Shown here in pieces: positions 39,743 through 48,249 of a stretch of DNA of 49,543 nt; position 1 is the first letter of the stretch, and each line of letters opens with the position of its first letter. This DNA comes from Gammaproteobacteria bacterium (lineage in GTDB: Bacteria > Pseudomonadota > Gammaproteobacteria > Steroidobacterales > Steroidobacteraceae), in NCBI GenBank assembly GCA_003134045.1, contig PLAH01000195.1:30403-79945 (forward strand), read 5' to 3'. Position numbers and translations under genes: made by a program. Below the pieces are notes generated by a model. That model was given only the letters and a program-made list of their open reading frames with translations, ran no database searches and was not told the origin of the DNA.

Positions 39743-40632
39743 CCATGCTCTCCGGCACGCGGCCCATGCATGTCTTTCAGATACGCTACGGGCCGGCGGT
39801 CGATCTCGATCCCGGCTTCGAGGTGCTGGATAATTCCGCCAACGAGCGTCCCGATTGGTTCGAGTACTGGCCCATCCGAAGATTCCTGCTGGGCGAGACG
39901 TTGGATGAGGACGCGTTCTACGGATTTCTGTCGCCGAGGTTCAAACAGAAGACGAACCTCACCGCGGCGACGGTGCACGAGTGCATCGCTGCGGCAGGGG
40001 CGGCGACCGAAGTGATCCTGTTCGGTCCGAGCATTCACAACAGTGCGTATTATCTGAGCGTGTTCGAACACGGCGAGGCCGAGCATCCGGGCCTGTGCGA
40101 GGTGGCGGCGCGCGTGCTCGAGCGCATTGGGAAGCCTGCGGACCTGCGCTCGCTCATTTCCGATTCCAGAAACACCGTTCACTCGAATTACTTCGTGGCG
40201 AAGCCGCGCTTCTGGCGCGCGTGGTTGGCGGTGACCGAAGCGATCTTCGCGCTTGCCGAAAGCGCGGACGATCCGTTGGGCGCGGCGCTGCGCGCGCCGA
40301 CCTCGTATCGCGGCAGCCGCGATACGCAGATGAAGATATTCATCGTGGAGCGGATCGCCACCTTGATACTGGTGTCGGATCCGAGTTTCGCGACGCAGGT
40401 CCGCGATCCGTTCGCGGCCCGCGCGCGATTTTACAAACTGCCGGTGGCCATCGTATGCGATGCTCTGAAGATCGCCTATGTGACGCAGGGGCGGGGGCAA
40501 TACATGGAAGTGTTTCGGTTGGTGCAGGGTCTGCGAGGTTTCTTGAATCTGCAGGTGCGCGTGGGCGACCGCCTCGGATGCCGCCGGGTGCGGCCGTATC
40601 TGCGCAATCTCAAAGCTTATTGGCACGGATAA
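39739..40632 (+). CDS. Uncharacterised protein of a surface-glycan cluster
   Basis: A 297-residue protein that I cannot assign to a named family with confidence. It starts MHVFQIRYG (residue 10 of the MTMLSGTRP frame), then LDNSANERPDWFEYWPIRRFLL, FYGFLSPRFKQKTNL, and VILFGPSIHNSAYYLSVFEHGE; the C-terminal half has RNTVHSNYFVAKPRFW. The pattern of aromatic-rich, conserved-looking motifs suggests an enzyme, probably acting on glycan or nucleotide-sugar substrates, but that rests on position between a glycosyltransferase and the CDP-sugar genes. No membrane or signal segment. ATG overlaps the upstream stop (ATGA). Confidence 0.8.
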   Translation: MTMLSGTRPMHVFQIRYGPAVDLDPGFEVLDNSANERPDWFEYWPIRRFLLGETLDEDAFYGFLSPRFKQKTNLTAATVHECIAAAGAATEVILFGPSIHNSAYYLSVFEHGEAEHPGLCEVAARVLERIGKPADLRSLISDSRNTVHSNYFVAKPRFWRAWLAVTEAIFALAESADDPLGAALRAPTSYRGSRDTQMKIFIVERIATLILVSDPSFATQVRDPFAARARFYKLPVAIVCDALKIAYVTQGRGQYMEVFRLVQGLRGFLNLQVRVGDRLGCRRVRPYLRNLKAYWHG

Positions 40633-40633
40633 C

Positions 40634-40639
40634 GGAGGT
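40634..40639 (+). promoter_or_regulatory. Strong ribosome-binding site selecting a TTG start for the dehydratase
   Basis: GGAGGT (40634-40639) lies 8 nt before a TTG (40648-40650) and 14 nt before an in-frame GTG. The spacing supports the TTG as start of the CDP-glucose dehydratase gene. Confidence 0.7.
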
Positions 40640-40647
40640 CTGACGAA

Positions 40648-41715
40648 TTGAACGTGCAAACCCTCGAGCGCGGCGCCGGCGATTTTTGGCGCGGCCGCAA
40701 GGTCTTGCTCACCGGCCACACCGGATTCAAAGGGGCCTGGATGCATCTGTGGTTGCAGTCGCTGGGCGCCGAGGTGTGGGGCTATGCCCTGGCCGCCGTC
40801 GGCGAGCCCAATCTGTGGGACCTGGTCGGCGCAAACTCACGCTCGATGATCGGCGACATCCGCGATGAAGGCCGCGTAGGCGCGCTGGTTGCCGATGTAC
40901 GTCCGCAGATCGTGATCCATATGGCGGCTCAGGCTCTGGTGAAGGAGTCGTATCGCGATCCTCTCGGTACCTACGGCACCAATGTCATGGGAACTGCGAA
41001 CCTTCTGCAAGCCTGCCGAGGGGCCCCGGATCTGCAGTGCGTGGTGGTGGTCACCAGCGACAAAGTCTACGAGAATCAGGGGAGCGGACGGCCGTTCGTC
41101 GAGGCCGATCGGCTCGGCGGCCACGATCCCTACAGCAACAGCAAAGCCTGCGCCGAATTGGTGACGATGAGCTTTCGCGACAGTTTCTTCAAGGACGGAC
41201 CGCCCATTGCCTCGGCGCGCGCCGGCAACGTCATCGGCGGCGGCGACTGGTCCGCCGATCGGCTGATTCCGGACTGCGTCAGGGCGCTGGCAACGGATTC
41301 GGCCGTGACTCTGCGTTATCCTGAGGCCATCAGGCCGTGGCAGCACGTGCTCGAACCCTTATCGGGCTATCTCGCATTGGCGCGCGCGCTGGTTTTGGAG
41401 CCCGCAACGGCGCCGCGGGCCGTCAATTTCGGTCCCGACCCTGCATCTTTTTGCACGGTCAGGGAAGTGGTCGATGCGTTCAGCGCGCGATTCGAGGGCA
41501 GGCCGGGGTGGATCCGCGACAGCACGGCGCATGCCGTGGAGGCTCGAGCGTTGACATTGTCGTCGGCGAGGGCGGAACAGTCGCTCGGGTGGCGGCCGAA
41601 ACTCGACATCGCGGAGTCGCTGTCCTGGACGGCGGATTGGTACCGGGCGTTTGCCGAAGGAGAGAACATGTTGGCATTCAGCGAGGCGCAGTTGGCGCAA
41701 TACGAAGTCCGATGA
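40648..41715 (+). CDS. rfbG: CDP-glucose 4,6-dehydratase
   Basis: A 355-residue extended short-chain dehydrogenase turning CDP-glucose into CDP-4-keto-6-deoxyglucose. The NAD loop is TGHTGFKGAW (22-31), then TSDKVYEN (136-143) and the catalytic Y162xxxK166 in YSNSKACAE; ARAGNVIGGGDWS and RPWQHVLEPLSGYL are specific to RfbG. The TTG start has a strong ribosome-binding site. The partner cytidylyltransferase gene follows with an ATGA overlap. Downstream enzymes of the CDP-sugar route are not in this cluster. Confidence 0.96.
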   Translation: MNVQTLERGAGDFWRGRKVLLTGHTGFKGAWMHLWLQSLGAEVWGYALAAVGEPNLWDLVGANSRSMIGDIRDEGRVGALVADVRPQIVIHMAAQALVKESYRDPLGTYGTNVMGTANLLQACRGAPDLQCVVVVTSDKVYENQGSGRPFVEADRLGGHDPYSNSKACAELVTMSFRDSFFKDGPPIASARAGNVIGGGDWSADRLIPDCVRALATDSAVTLRYPEAIRPWQHVLEPLSGYLALARALVLEPATAPRAVNFGPDPASFCTVREVVDAFSARFEGRPGWIRDSTAHAVEARALTLSSARAEQSLGWRPKLDIAESLSWTADWYRAFAEGENMLAFSEAQLAQYEVR

Positions 41716-42488
41716 AGTGCGTCATCCTCGCCGGCGGCAAAGGCACGCGCATCGCGGAAGAATCGGCGACCCGGCCCAAGCCCATGGTGGAGATCGGATC
41801 GCGGCCCATCCTCTGGCACATCATGAAGCTGTACGCCTCCTACGGCGTGACCGAATTCATCGTCTGCTTGGGGTATCGGGGTTACATGGTCAAGGAGTAC
41901 TTCGCCAACTACTTTCTGCACCAGGCGGATGTGACCTTCGACATGGCCGGAAATCGCGTCGACTATCACGACTGCCGCAGCGAGCCCTGGAAAGTCACCC
42001 TGGTGGACACCGGCGAGGAGACCATGACGGGCGGCCGGCTGCTGCAGGTGGGCAAGTATCTGAATGCCGGCGAACCTTTTTGCATGACCTACGGCGATGG
42101 CTTGGCGGACATCGACATCGGCGCCGAAATCGCCTTCCACCGCGAGCGAGCTTGCAAGGCGACCGTTGCCTGCGTGCGCCCATCCGCGCGTTTCGGCCGC
42201 CTCGTGATCCAGGGTACCCAGGCCGTTTCATTCGAGGAGAAGCCGCAGGCGGAAGGGGGACTCATCAACGGCGGCTTTTTCGTGCTGGAACCGAGCGTGC
42301 TCGAACTGCTCGAGGACCACACGACCATTTGGGAGAAGCAGCCCATGGAGACCCTGGCGAGCGAGGGGCAGTTGGCCGCCTGGATCCATCGCGGATTCTG
42401 GCAACCCATGGATACCTTGCGCGACAAACAGATACTGAACGGGCTGTGGGAGAGCGGCAACGCACCCTGGAAGAATTGGGACGGCTGA
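41712..42488 (+). CDS. rfbF: Glucose-1-phosphate cytidylyltransferase
   Basis: A 258-residue nucleotidyltransferase making CDP-glucose from glucose 1-phosphate and CTP. It has VILAGGKGTRIAEES (signature loop), RPKPMVEIGSRPILWHIMKLY, TYGDGLADID with the metal Asp, and FEEKPQ...LINGGFFVLEP, all typical of RfbF. It is unusual only in order: the dehydratase gene comes first. Followed by a 54-bp gap to the DUF2231 gene. Confidence 0.97.
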   Translation: MKCVILAGGKGTRIAEESATRPKPMVEIGSRPILWHIMKLYASYGVTEFIVCLGYRGYMVKEYFANYFLHQADVTFDMAGNRVDYHDCRSEPWKVTLVDTGEETMTGGRLLQVGKYLNAGEPFCMTYGDGLADIDIGAEIAFHRERACKATVACVRPSARFGRLVIQGTQAVSFEEKPQAEGGLINGGFFVLEPSVLELLEDHTTIWEKQPMETLASEGQLAAWIHRGFWQPMDTLRDKQILNGLWESGNAPWKNWDG

Positions 42489-42542
42489 TCCAATGCGGCT
42501 GCGAAGGCTGATGGGCTCGCATCGCGGGTCCCTGGAGCGTCG

Positions 42543-43028
42543 ATGACCATGGTTCCCGGCTGGCATCCCGCCATCGTGCATTTTCCCTTAGGCTTGGTGG
42601 TGACCGCGGCGTTCGCTCTCGGCGCCGCGCGCGTGCTGCGCAACGAGTCCACGGCCGGCATGCTGGCGACCGTCGGAACGTGGAATTTGTGCTTGGGCGC
42701 GCTCGGCATTTTCTTTGCGCTGGGAACGGGATTGGCGGCGGTCATCGGGCTGCACGTCGACGCGGCGGCGCATCAGGCCATCGCGCTGCACGTCAAGTCC
42801 GCCGTCGTGACGACGTTGCTGGTGACGTTGGTTGCGGTCTGGCGCGGTGCCGCCACGGCGCCGAACTCCCGCCCCAGTGGGTTCTTCCTGCTCATGTTGT
42901 GGGCGGCGACGGCGGCGCTGCTCGTGACCGGCTATCGCGGGGGCCAGAACGTCTATCGCCACGGCATCGGCGTGGCCGTCGAGCCGCGGATGACGGAGGG
43001 CAGGCCGCCCGATCGTCCGGCGCCTTAG
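42543..43028 (+). CDS. DUF2231 membrane protein
   Basis: A 161-residue membrane protein with four hydrophobic segments and the DUF2231 hallmarks WHPAIVHFPLGL near the start and TGYRGGQNVYRHGIGV at the end. Function is unknown; members often sit near electron-transfer proteins. A GGAG ribosome-binding site is 5 nt before the ATG at 42543. It seems unrelated to glycan synthesis and may simply lie at the edge of the cluster. The stop overlaps that of the convergent GT9 gene by 4 bp. Confidence 0.88.
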   Translation: MTMVPGWHPAIVHFPLGLVVTAAFALGAARVLRNESTAGMLATVGTWNLCLGALGIFFALGTGLAAVIGLHVDAAAHQAIALHVKSAVVTTLLVTLVAVWRGAATAPNSRPSGFFLLMLWAATAALLVTGYRGGQNVYRHGIGVAVEPRMTEGRPPDRPAP

Positions 43029-44197
43029 AGAATTTCCTTGAGGGCGGTCAGCACCGTGGCCGCTTCGATCGACGCCATGTCCGATGAGATTGCATCGACA
43101 TAGTTATAGGAGAGTTCGCCGCGGCGCCGGCGCTTGCGGTTGAACACGTCGGGATACACGGTGGCGACCTGCTCGATGCCGGCATGGGCATATTCGGTGA
43201 ATCGCCGGTAGTTGACGCCGTTGGCGACGATGACGGTGGGCCTCGAGTAGGAGGCACCCAGATGCGCGGCCATCGTATCGTTCGTCAGCACGGCCTGCGC
43301 GCCCTCGACCCACGCGAACAGTTCGGGCAGCGAGACCTTGCCGGCAATGCTCTGCGCGCCGGTGCGCTGCTCGATGGCCGATGCCATGGCGATTTCGGTC
43401 TTGTTGCCTCCCGCGACGATCACCCGTCCGGAGAACTCGCGTGAATACCGTTCGATGAACTCCACCCAGCGCTTGACGGGCCAGCGCTTGCTGCGCGTAT
43501 TTGCGCCGACGAAGCAAACGATGTAAGGCTGCTCCAGCGGACGCGGAAAATGCACGTCGATCGTCGGACGTTTCGCCTCGGAGCGAACGCCGCAGATTTC
43601 CGCGGCGAATTCGGCGTTGAAATGGAATTCGTGCAGTGATGTGTCTGCAGGCTTGAACAGCCGTTGGTACAACGCGTCGGAGACTTGGTTCCACTGCGGG
43701 TGTACGTAGGTATTGACGCAGCCTATGTTGTGGAGGGGCGCCGCGGCCAACATGCATAGATCGTCCAGCACGAGAGGGCGCGTGCGAGAGGGTGCGATCA
43801 CCGTCTCGAAACCCCGCGCCCGCAGCTGTTCCCAGACCTCGAGCTTGTAGTCGGCGCTGGTCAGATACGCGGCCTTGTCGATCCACAGCGTGTCATCGAC
43901 ACAAGCGGAGTCGCACGCGGTGAACACGTCCTTCCACGACGCATTGCCCAAGAGGGTTACGGCGTGCGCCTTCCAGAGGGAGGACTTTTTGTACATCCCG
44001 AGCTGGTTGCGGAACAACAGATAGTCGCCGATATCGTCCAGCCGAATGACCAGCAGTTTTTTCCCGGACGGCGCCGGCGCCCGCAAGCGGCGCTGCATTT
44101 CCCGCCCTTCGGTAAAGCTCTCGAGCGTTTGTCTGCGTTCCTTTGCCGCGCGCAATTTCCGTTGAACTACCGAGACCCATCGAATCTGCATGGACAT
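43025..44197 (-). CDS. Glycosyltransferase family 9 (heptosyltransferase-like)
   Basis: A 390-residue GT-B enzyme. The N-terminal KKLLVIRLDDIGDYLLFRNQL is the family 9 start (compare RfaF/WaaC), after a basic about 45-residue extension; the C-terminal donor site has RSKRWPVKRWVEFIERYS and AVLTNDTMAAHLGASYSRPTV. Members add heptose or other ADP-sugars to lipopolysaccharide core. It is transcribed towards the glycan cluster and divergently from the signalling operon. Which sugar is used is not readable. Confidence 0.9.
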   Translation of the reverse strand: MSMQIRWVSVVQRKLRAAKERRQTLESFTEGREMQRRLRAPAPSGKKLLVIRLDDIGDYLLFRNQLGMYKKSSLWKAHAVTLLGNASWKDVFTACDSACVDDTLWIDKAAYLTSADYKLEVWEQLRARGFETVIAPSRTRPLVLDDLCMLAAAPLHNIGCVNTYVHPQWNQVSDALYQRLFKPADTSLHEFHFNAEFAAEICGVRSEAKRPTIDVHFPRPLEQPYIVCFVGANTRSKRWPVKRWVEFIERYSREFSGRVIVAGGNKTEIAMASAIEQRTGAQSIAGKVSLPELFAWVEGAQAVLTNDTMAAHLGASYSRPTVIVANGVNYRRFTEYAHAGIEQVATVYPDVFNRKRRRRGELSYNYVDAISSDMASIEAATVLTALKEIL

Positions 44198-44393
44198 AAA
44201 TTCTCGAGCCGCCGCAGGGGAAGGAAAATCGCCGGTCGAACTCTATAGCGACCAGCCTGCGGTGTACAGAATGCGCTACGCCCGCCCTGCGGTCGCCTGC
44301 CCCATTGACTTCCCGCACTAATGGGCCGCGAGCGGTGTTTCGTGTGCGGCTATCGCCGGAGCGACTGTAGGGCAAATACCTATGCGAAACATT

Positions 44394-44411
44394 CTGTGAC
44401 AGGTATCACAG
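44394..44411. promoter_or_regulatory. CRP/Clp-type palindromic site upstream of the signalling operon
   Basis: CTGTGA-CAGGTA-TCACAG is an exact TGTGA-N6-TCACA box (core 44395-44410), extended by one symmetric base pair on each side. It lies 44 bp before the ATG at 44456 and about 197 bp from the divergent GT9 start. This is the established consensus of CRP, Vfr and Clp proteins; Clp in Xanthomonas responds to c-di-GMP. Which protein binds here is inference. Confidence 0.7.
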
Positions 44412-44455
44412 GTGGTACAGCGGCGAACACGTGAGATGGGGTCTGGGAGGATCCC

Positions 44456-47101
44456 ATGCCATCGAGCGAACCCCTTCGGCTGTTATTCATCGAGGATGCG
44501 AGCGAGCAAGTCGAGCTCGCGCTGCGAGAATTCGCGCGGCACAAGATCCCGACTGCGTGGCAGCGCGTGGAAACCGACGAGCAACTCGAACTCCAGCTGG
44601 CAACGTTCAAACCCGACGTCGTCCTCTCCGATTTCACCATGCCGCAGTACGACGGATGGAGTGCTTTGGCGCGGGTCCGCGCGACCAACCCCGACCTGCC
44701 ATTCCTCTTCGTCTCCGGAACCATCGGCGAGGAGAACGCCATCGAGGCGTTGCGGCACGGTGCCATGGACTATGTGCTGAAGGACAATCTCAGTCGCCTG
44801 GTTCCCGCCGTGACACGGGCGCGGGGCGAGGCCGAGTTGCGGCGCGAGAAACAAAGAGCGGTTCAGCAGTTGAAGGACATAGTCGATACCTCGCTCGACT
44901 GGATATGGGAACTCGACGCACAGCTGCGCATCGTGTTCACCAGCCCGTCGGCGGAGGCAACGCTCGGCCGGCCCCCGGCGGAAGTCCTCGACTCCTCATT
45001 CCTGCAGCACATCGCATTTGCGGAGCGCGACACGATAGGCGCTCAGTTTCGCCGGCTGAACGCCGAGCAGCGCACGACGCGCTTCATGGTGCAGGCGGTC
45101 ACCCCCGATGGTGAGCACCGCTGGCTCGAAACGAACGTGAATGCCGTGCTCTATGCCGAGAAGCTCGTTGTCGGCTATCGGGGCTCGAGCCGCGATGTGA
45201 CCCGCCGCGAGGAACAGCAGCAGCGGATTCTGTATCTGACACGGGTGTTGCGGATGGCGAGCGGCGTCAACAGCGCGCTGGTCCGGTTGCGCGATCGCGA
45301 TCAATTGTTTCACGAGACATGCCGCATCGCCGTGAACGTGGGTGGCTACGCGGCGGCCCACGTCAGCCTGTTGGAGCCCGGGCGGGCCTTGCGCATCGCG
45401 GTCGGCTGTGGAGCATCCGCGGCGCCGGGAACCCTGCTTGCGCTCGCCGACGGCGAGCGCAAGGCATTCTGCGCTACCGCACGCGCGGTGTTCACTCAGG
45501 AGCCGGTCATCGTTCGCGATCTGATTGCCCGCGAACTCGTGGAATTCACCGATACCGCTCCGCACTCCGGCGTTCGGGCCGTGGTGTCGCTGCCGCTGCA
45601 TGTCGACCAGACGGTGGTCGGCGCGCTCACGCTGGGGGCGGGGGCCGCGGGCCTGCTGGACGAGCGCGAGGTGCAGATGCTGGTAGAACTCGCCGCGAAT
45701 CTCTCTTTCGCCTTGCAGTATCTCGACCGGGAAAATGCCGTGCATTTTCTCTCGTATTTCGATCCGCTCACCGGACTTGCGCAGCGGACGCTATTCTGCG
45801 AGCGGTTGGAAGAGCGGCTGGCTCGACGGGTGGGACCTGAGTCGCGCGACGCGGTGATGGTGCTCGACCTGGAGCGGCTGGGATTGATCAACGATTCGGC
45901 CGGCCGCCATGTCGGTGACGGCCTGCTGCAACGGGTCGCGGATCGCATGCGGCGCGTGCTCGCGGACCCGCAATGTCTGGCCTATCTGGGCGCCGGCACT
46001 TTTGCGGTCGTGCTGCCGCTTCTGGGGTCTGCCGGGCAGGAATTGTCGCTGCTGCAGGAGCGGATCTCCGGATTGTTTCTCAAGGCGTTCGAGATCGACG
46101 GCCATACGATTCGGGCGTCGGCGCGCTATGGCATCGCACGCTACCCCGCGGACGGGGAAAATCCGCCAACGCTGCTCGAGAATGCCGAGGCGGCACTCAA
46201 AGGCGCGAAGGCGGCGGGCGAGGACTTCGTGCAGTACCGGATGCAGACGCACCGCGGCCAGGAGCAACGGCTGGCGCTCGAACAGCGTCTGCGGGTGGCC
46301 ATCGAAGAGCGCCAGTTCCTGCTGCATTACCAACCCAAGATCGACATGGGTTCGGGGCGTATCGTGGGTCTCGAGGGGCTGCTGCGCTGGAACGATCCCG
46401 GCCGGGGCTTGGTCGCGCCGGGCGAGTTCCTGCCGATTCTCGAGGCCACCCACCTCATCGTCGAGGTGGGCGACCGCGTGGTCAAGCAGGCAGTGGCGGA
46501 TCTGCGCTACTGGGCGAGCATGGGTTTGGGCATACGCGTCGCCGTCAACGTCTCCACGTGGCAATTGCGGCGCCGCGACTTCGTCGATCGTGTGCTGTCC
46601 CACGTGGGCAAGGACCTCATCGAGGCGCCTTGCGGGTTCGACGTCGAGATCACCGAAAGCGCGTTGCTGCACGACTCGGACGACGCGATGTCCAAGCTCT
46701 CGCTGCTCAGAGCCGCGGGCATCGGCATCGCCATCGACGATTTCGGTACGGGCTATTCCTCGCTGAGCCGCCTATCGTTGCTGCCGGTCGACACCCTCAA
46801 AATCGACCGTTCCTTCGTCGCCGGACTGCCGACGGCCGCAGCGGCGGTCGCGCTGGTGTCGACTGTGATTGCGCTGGCGCGCGCATTCTCGCTCACCACC
46901 GTGGCCGAAGGCGTGGAGACCCAGGAGCAGCTGCAGAGTCTGCGCGCGCTGGGTTGCGACCAGTCACAAGGTTATTTGCATGGGCGGCCGCAATCGGCGC
47001 GCGAGGTCACCCGGCTGATGCTCCGGGAGCGGCCGGACTTGAAGAAAGGCCTCCGTGCGAGCCTGCGCCGTGTCCGGCGCCGAACCCGTCAGGATCCTTA
47101 G
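44456..47101 (+). CDS. REC-PAS-GAF-degenerate GGDEF-EAL protein
   Basis: An 881-residue signalling protein. REC (about 7-125) has acidic residues E13/D14, phospho-acceptor D59, S87 and K109. A PAS domain (about 136-250) and a GAF-like domain (about 275-425) follow. The GGDEF-like domain (about 430-597) has GAGTF at 512-516 in place of GGDEF, so it should not make c-di-GMP. The EAL domain (about 605-855) keeps E640 (EGLLR), N698, E731, D761/D762 (DDFGTGYSS), K782 (LKIDRSF) and E818, so phosphodiesterase activity is likely. No membrane segment. A CRP-type box lies upstream; two further response regulators follow. The sensor kinase is not in the window. Confidence 0.93.
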   Translation: MPSSEPLRLLFIEDASEQVELALREFARHKIPTAWQRVETDEQLELQLATFKPDVVLSDFTMPQYDGWSALARVRATNPDLPFLFVSGTIGEENAIEALRHGAMDYVLKDNLSRLVPAVTRARGEAELRREKQRAVQQLKDIVDTSLDWIWELDAQLRIVFTSPSAEATLGRPPAEVLDSSFLQHIAFAERDTIGAQFRRLNAEQRTTRFMVQAVTPDGEHRWLETNVNAVLYAEKLVVGYRGSSRDVTRREEQQQRILYLTRVLRMASGVNSALVRLRDRDQLFHETCRIAVNVGGYAAAHVSLLEPGRALRIAVGCGASAAPGTLLALADGERKAFCATARAVFTQEPVIVRDLIARELVEFTDTAPHSGVRAVVSLPLHVDQTVVGALTLGAGAAGLLDEREVQMLVELAANLSFALQYLDRENAVHFLSYFDPLTGLAQRTLFCERLEERLARRVGPESRDAVMVLDLERLGLINDSAGRHVGDGLLQRVADRMRRVLADPQCLAYLGAGTFAVVLPLLGSAGQELSLLQERISGLFLKAFEIDGHTIRASARYGIARYPADGENPPTLLENAEAALKGAKAAGEDFVQYRMQTHRGQEQRLALEQRLRVAIEERQFLLHYQPKIDMGSGRIVGLEGLLRWNDPGRGLVAPGEFLPILEATHLIVEVGDRVVKQAVADLRYWASMGLGIRVAVNVSTWQLRRRDFVDRVLSHVGKDLIEAPCGFDVEITESALLHDSDDAMSKLSLLRAAGIGIAIDDFGTGYSSLSRLSLLPVDTLKIDRSFVAGLPTAAAAVALVSTVIALARAFSLTTVAEGVETQEQLQSLRALGCDQSQGYLHGRPQSAREVTRLMLRERPDLKKGLRASLRRVRRRTRQDP

Positions 47102-47106
47102 AAGGC

Positions 47107-48249
47107 ATGCAGAGAATTCTATTTGTTGACGACGAGCCCGGTATCTTGGATGGCTTGCGCCGTACGCTGCGGCCCATGCGTTCCGTTTGGCTGATGCAAT
47201 TTGCCGACGGCGGTCAAACCGCCCTGCAGATTCTCGAGGGCGGCGAGATCGACGTGGTCGTATCCGACATGCGCATGCCCGGTATGGACGGCGCCGAACT
47301 CCTGCAGATAGTGCGCGAGCGCTGGCCTTCGGTCGCACGAATCATCCTGTCCGGTCACGCGGATCGCAGCGCCGCGGTCAGGTCGGTGGGCGTGGCGCAC
47401 CAATTTCTGGTGAAGCCTTGCGACGGCAACGAGCTCAGATCGGTGGTGCAGCGGACATGCGCATTGCGTGCGACCCTGATCAGTCCCGAGGTGCTATCGA
47501 CGCTGACGGAACTTGGCGAATTGCCGGCGATACCTGCGCTCTATGCTGCGCTCAACCGGGAACTCGCGAAGCCGGAACCCTCGCTTCCCGCGCTGTCCAA
47601 ATTGATCGGTCGAGACCCCGGCATGTCGGCAAAGATTCTGCAGCTCGTGAACTCCGCATTCTTCGGCTTGCGCCGACGGGTCAAATCGATCAACGAAGCG
47701 GTGACGAACCTGGGCACGGACGTCGTTCGCTCCCTGGCGCTGTCGAGTACCGCATTCACGACATTCACGGACCCGACCACGGTGGTCAGCGCCGAGAGGC
47801 TCTGGCAGCACAGCATGCGTGTGGCTGAAGTCGCCGCGCGCATCAGCAGCGTGCACGGCGGCGATCTCGCGGCCACCGCGAACAGCTTTCAGGCCGGAGT
47901 CTTGCATGAATTGGGAAAACTCATCATTCTGTTCAAGCGGCCCGGTGCGTTCGATGCCTTCGAGATACAACACGGCGCGATCGGCGCGTACCTGCTGGGA
48001 CTGTGGGGATTGGAGGATACGGTGGTCGAGGCGGTTGCGTTCCATCATAATCCGAGCCTTGCACCGCCATGCGGCCTGTCGGCGCTGGTCGCGGTGCATC
48101 TGGCCAATCATTTGGTGCATGCCAGCCTCGGCGATGCCGAGCGTTGCCCGCTCGATGCGCGGCTGATCGAGAGGCCGGATATCCAACCCCATTTGGAAGC
48201 ATGGATGAGCACGGGAGCGATGGCTTTGCCACAGGCAGATAAGATATGA
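47107..48249 (+). CDS. Response regulator with HDOD domain
   Basis: A 380-residue protein. REC (1-118) has DDE at 8-10, D54 as phospho-acceptor in VSDMRMPGMDG, and the Lys in LVKPCD. The C-terminal HDOD domain (about 135-335) has the expected RDPGMSAKILQLVNSAFFGL, INEAVTNLG, and LHELGKL region. HDOD proteins lack the catalytic HD pair and act as signalling scaffolds, for example in motility and c-di-GMP networks. The start is 5 bp after the EAL gene, and the stop overlaps the next gene (ATGA). Confidence 0.93.
   Translation: MQRILFVDDEPGILDGLRRTLRPMRSVWLMQFADGGQTALQILEGGEIDVVVSDMRMPGMDGAELLQIVRERWPSVARIILSGHADRSAAVRSVGVAHQFLVKPCDGNELRSVVQRTCALRATLISPEVLSTLTELGELPAIPALYAALNRELAKPEPSLPALSKLIGRDPGMSAKILQLVNSAFFGLRRRVKSINEAVTNLGTDVVRSLALSSTAFTTFTDPTTVVSAERLWQHSMRVAEVAARISSVHGGDLAATANSFQAGVLHELGKLIILFKRPGAFDAFEIQHGAIGAYLLGLWGLEDTVVEAVAFHHNPSLAPPCGLSALVAVHLANHLVHASLGDAERCPLDARLIERPDIQPHLEAWMSTGAMALPQADKI

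Noticed and set aside
35903-42488. Glycan cluster as a recently acquired genomic island
   Set aside because: No integrase, transposase, tRNA or flanking repeat is visible, and GC content and codon use look like the neighbours by eye.
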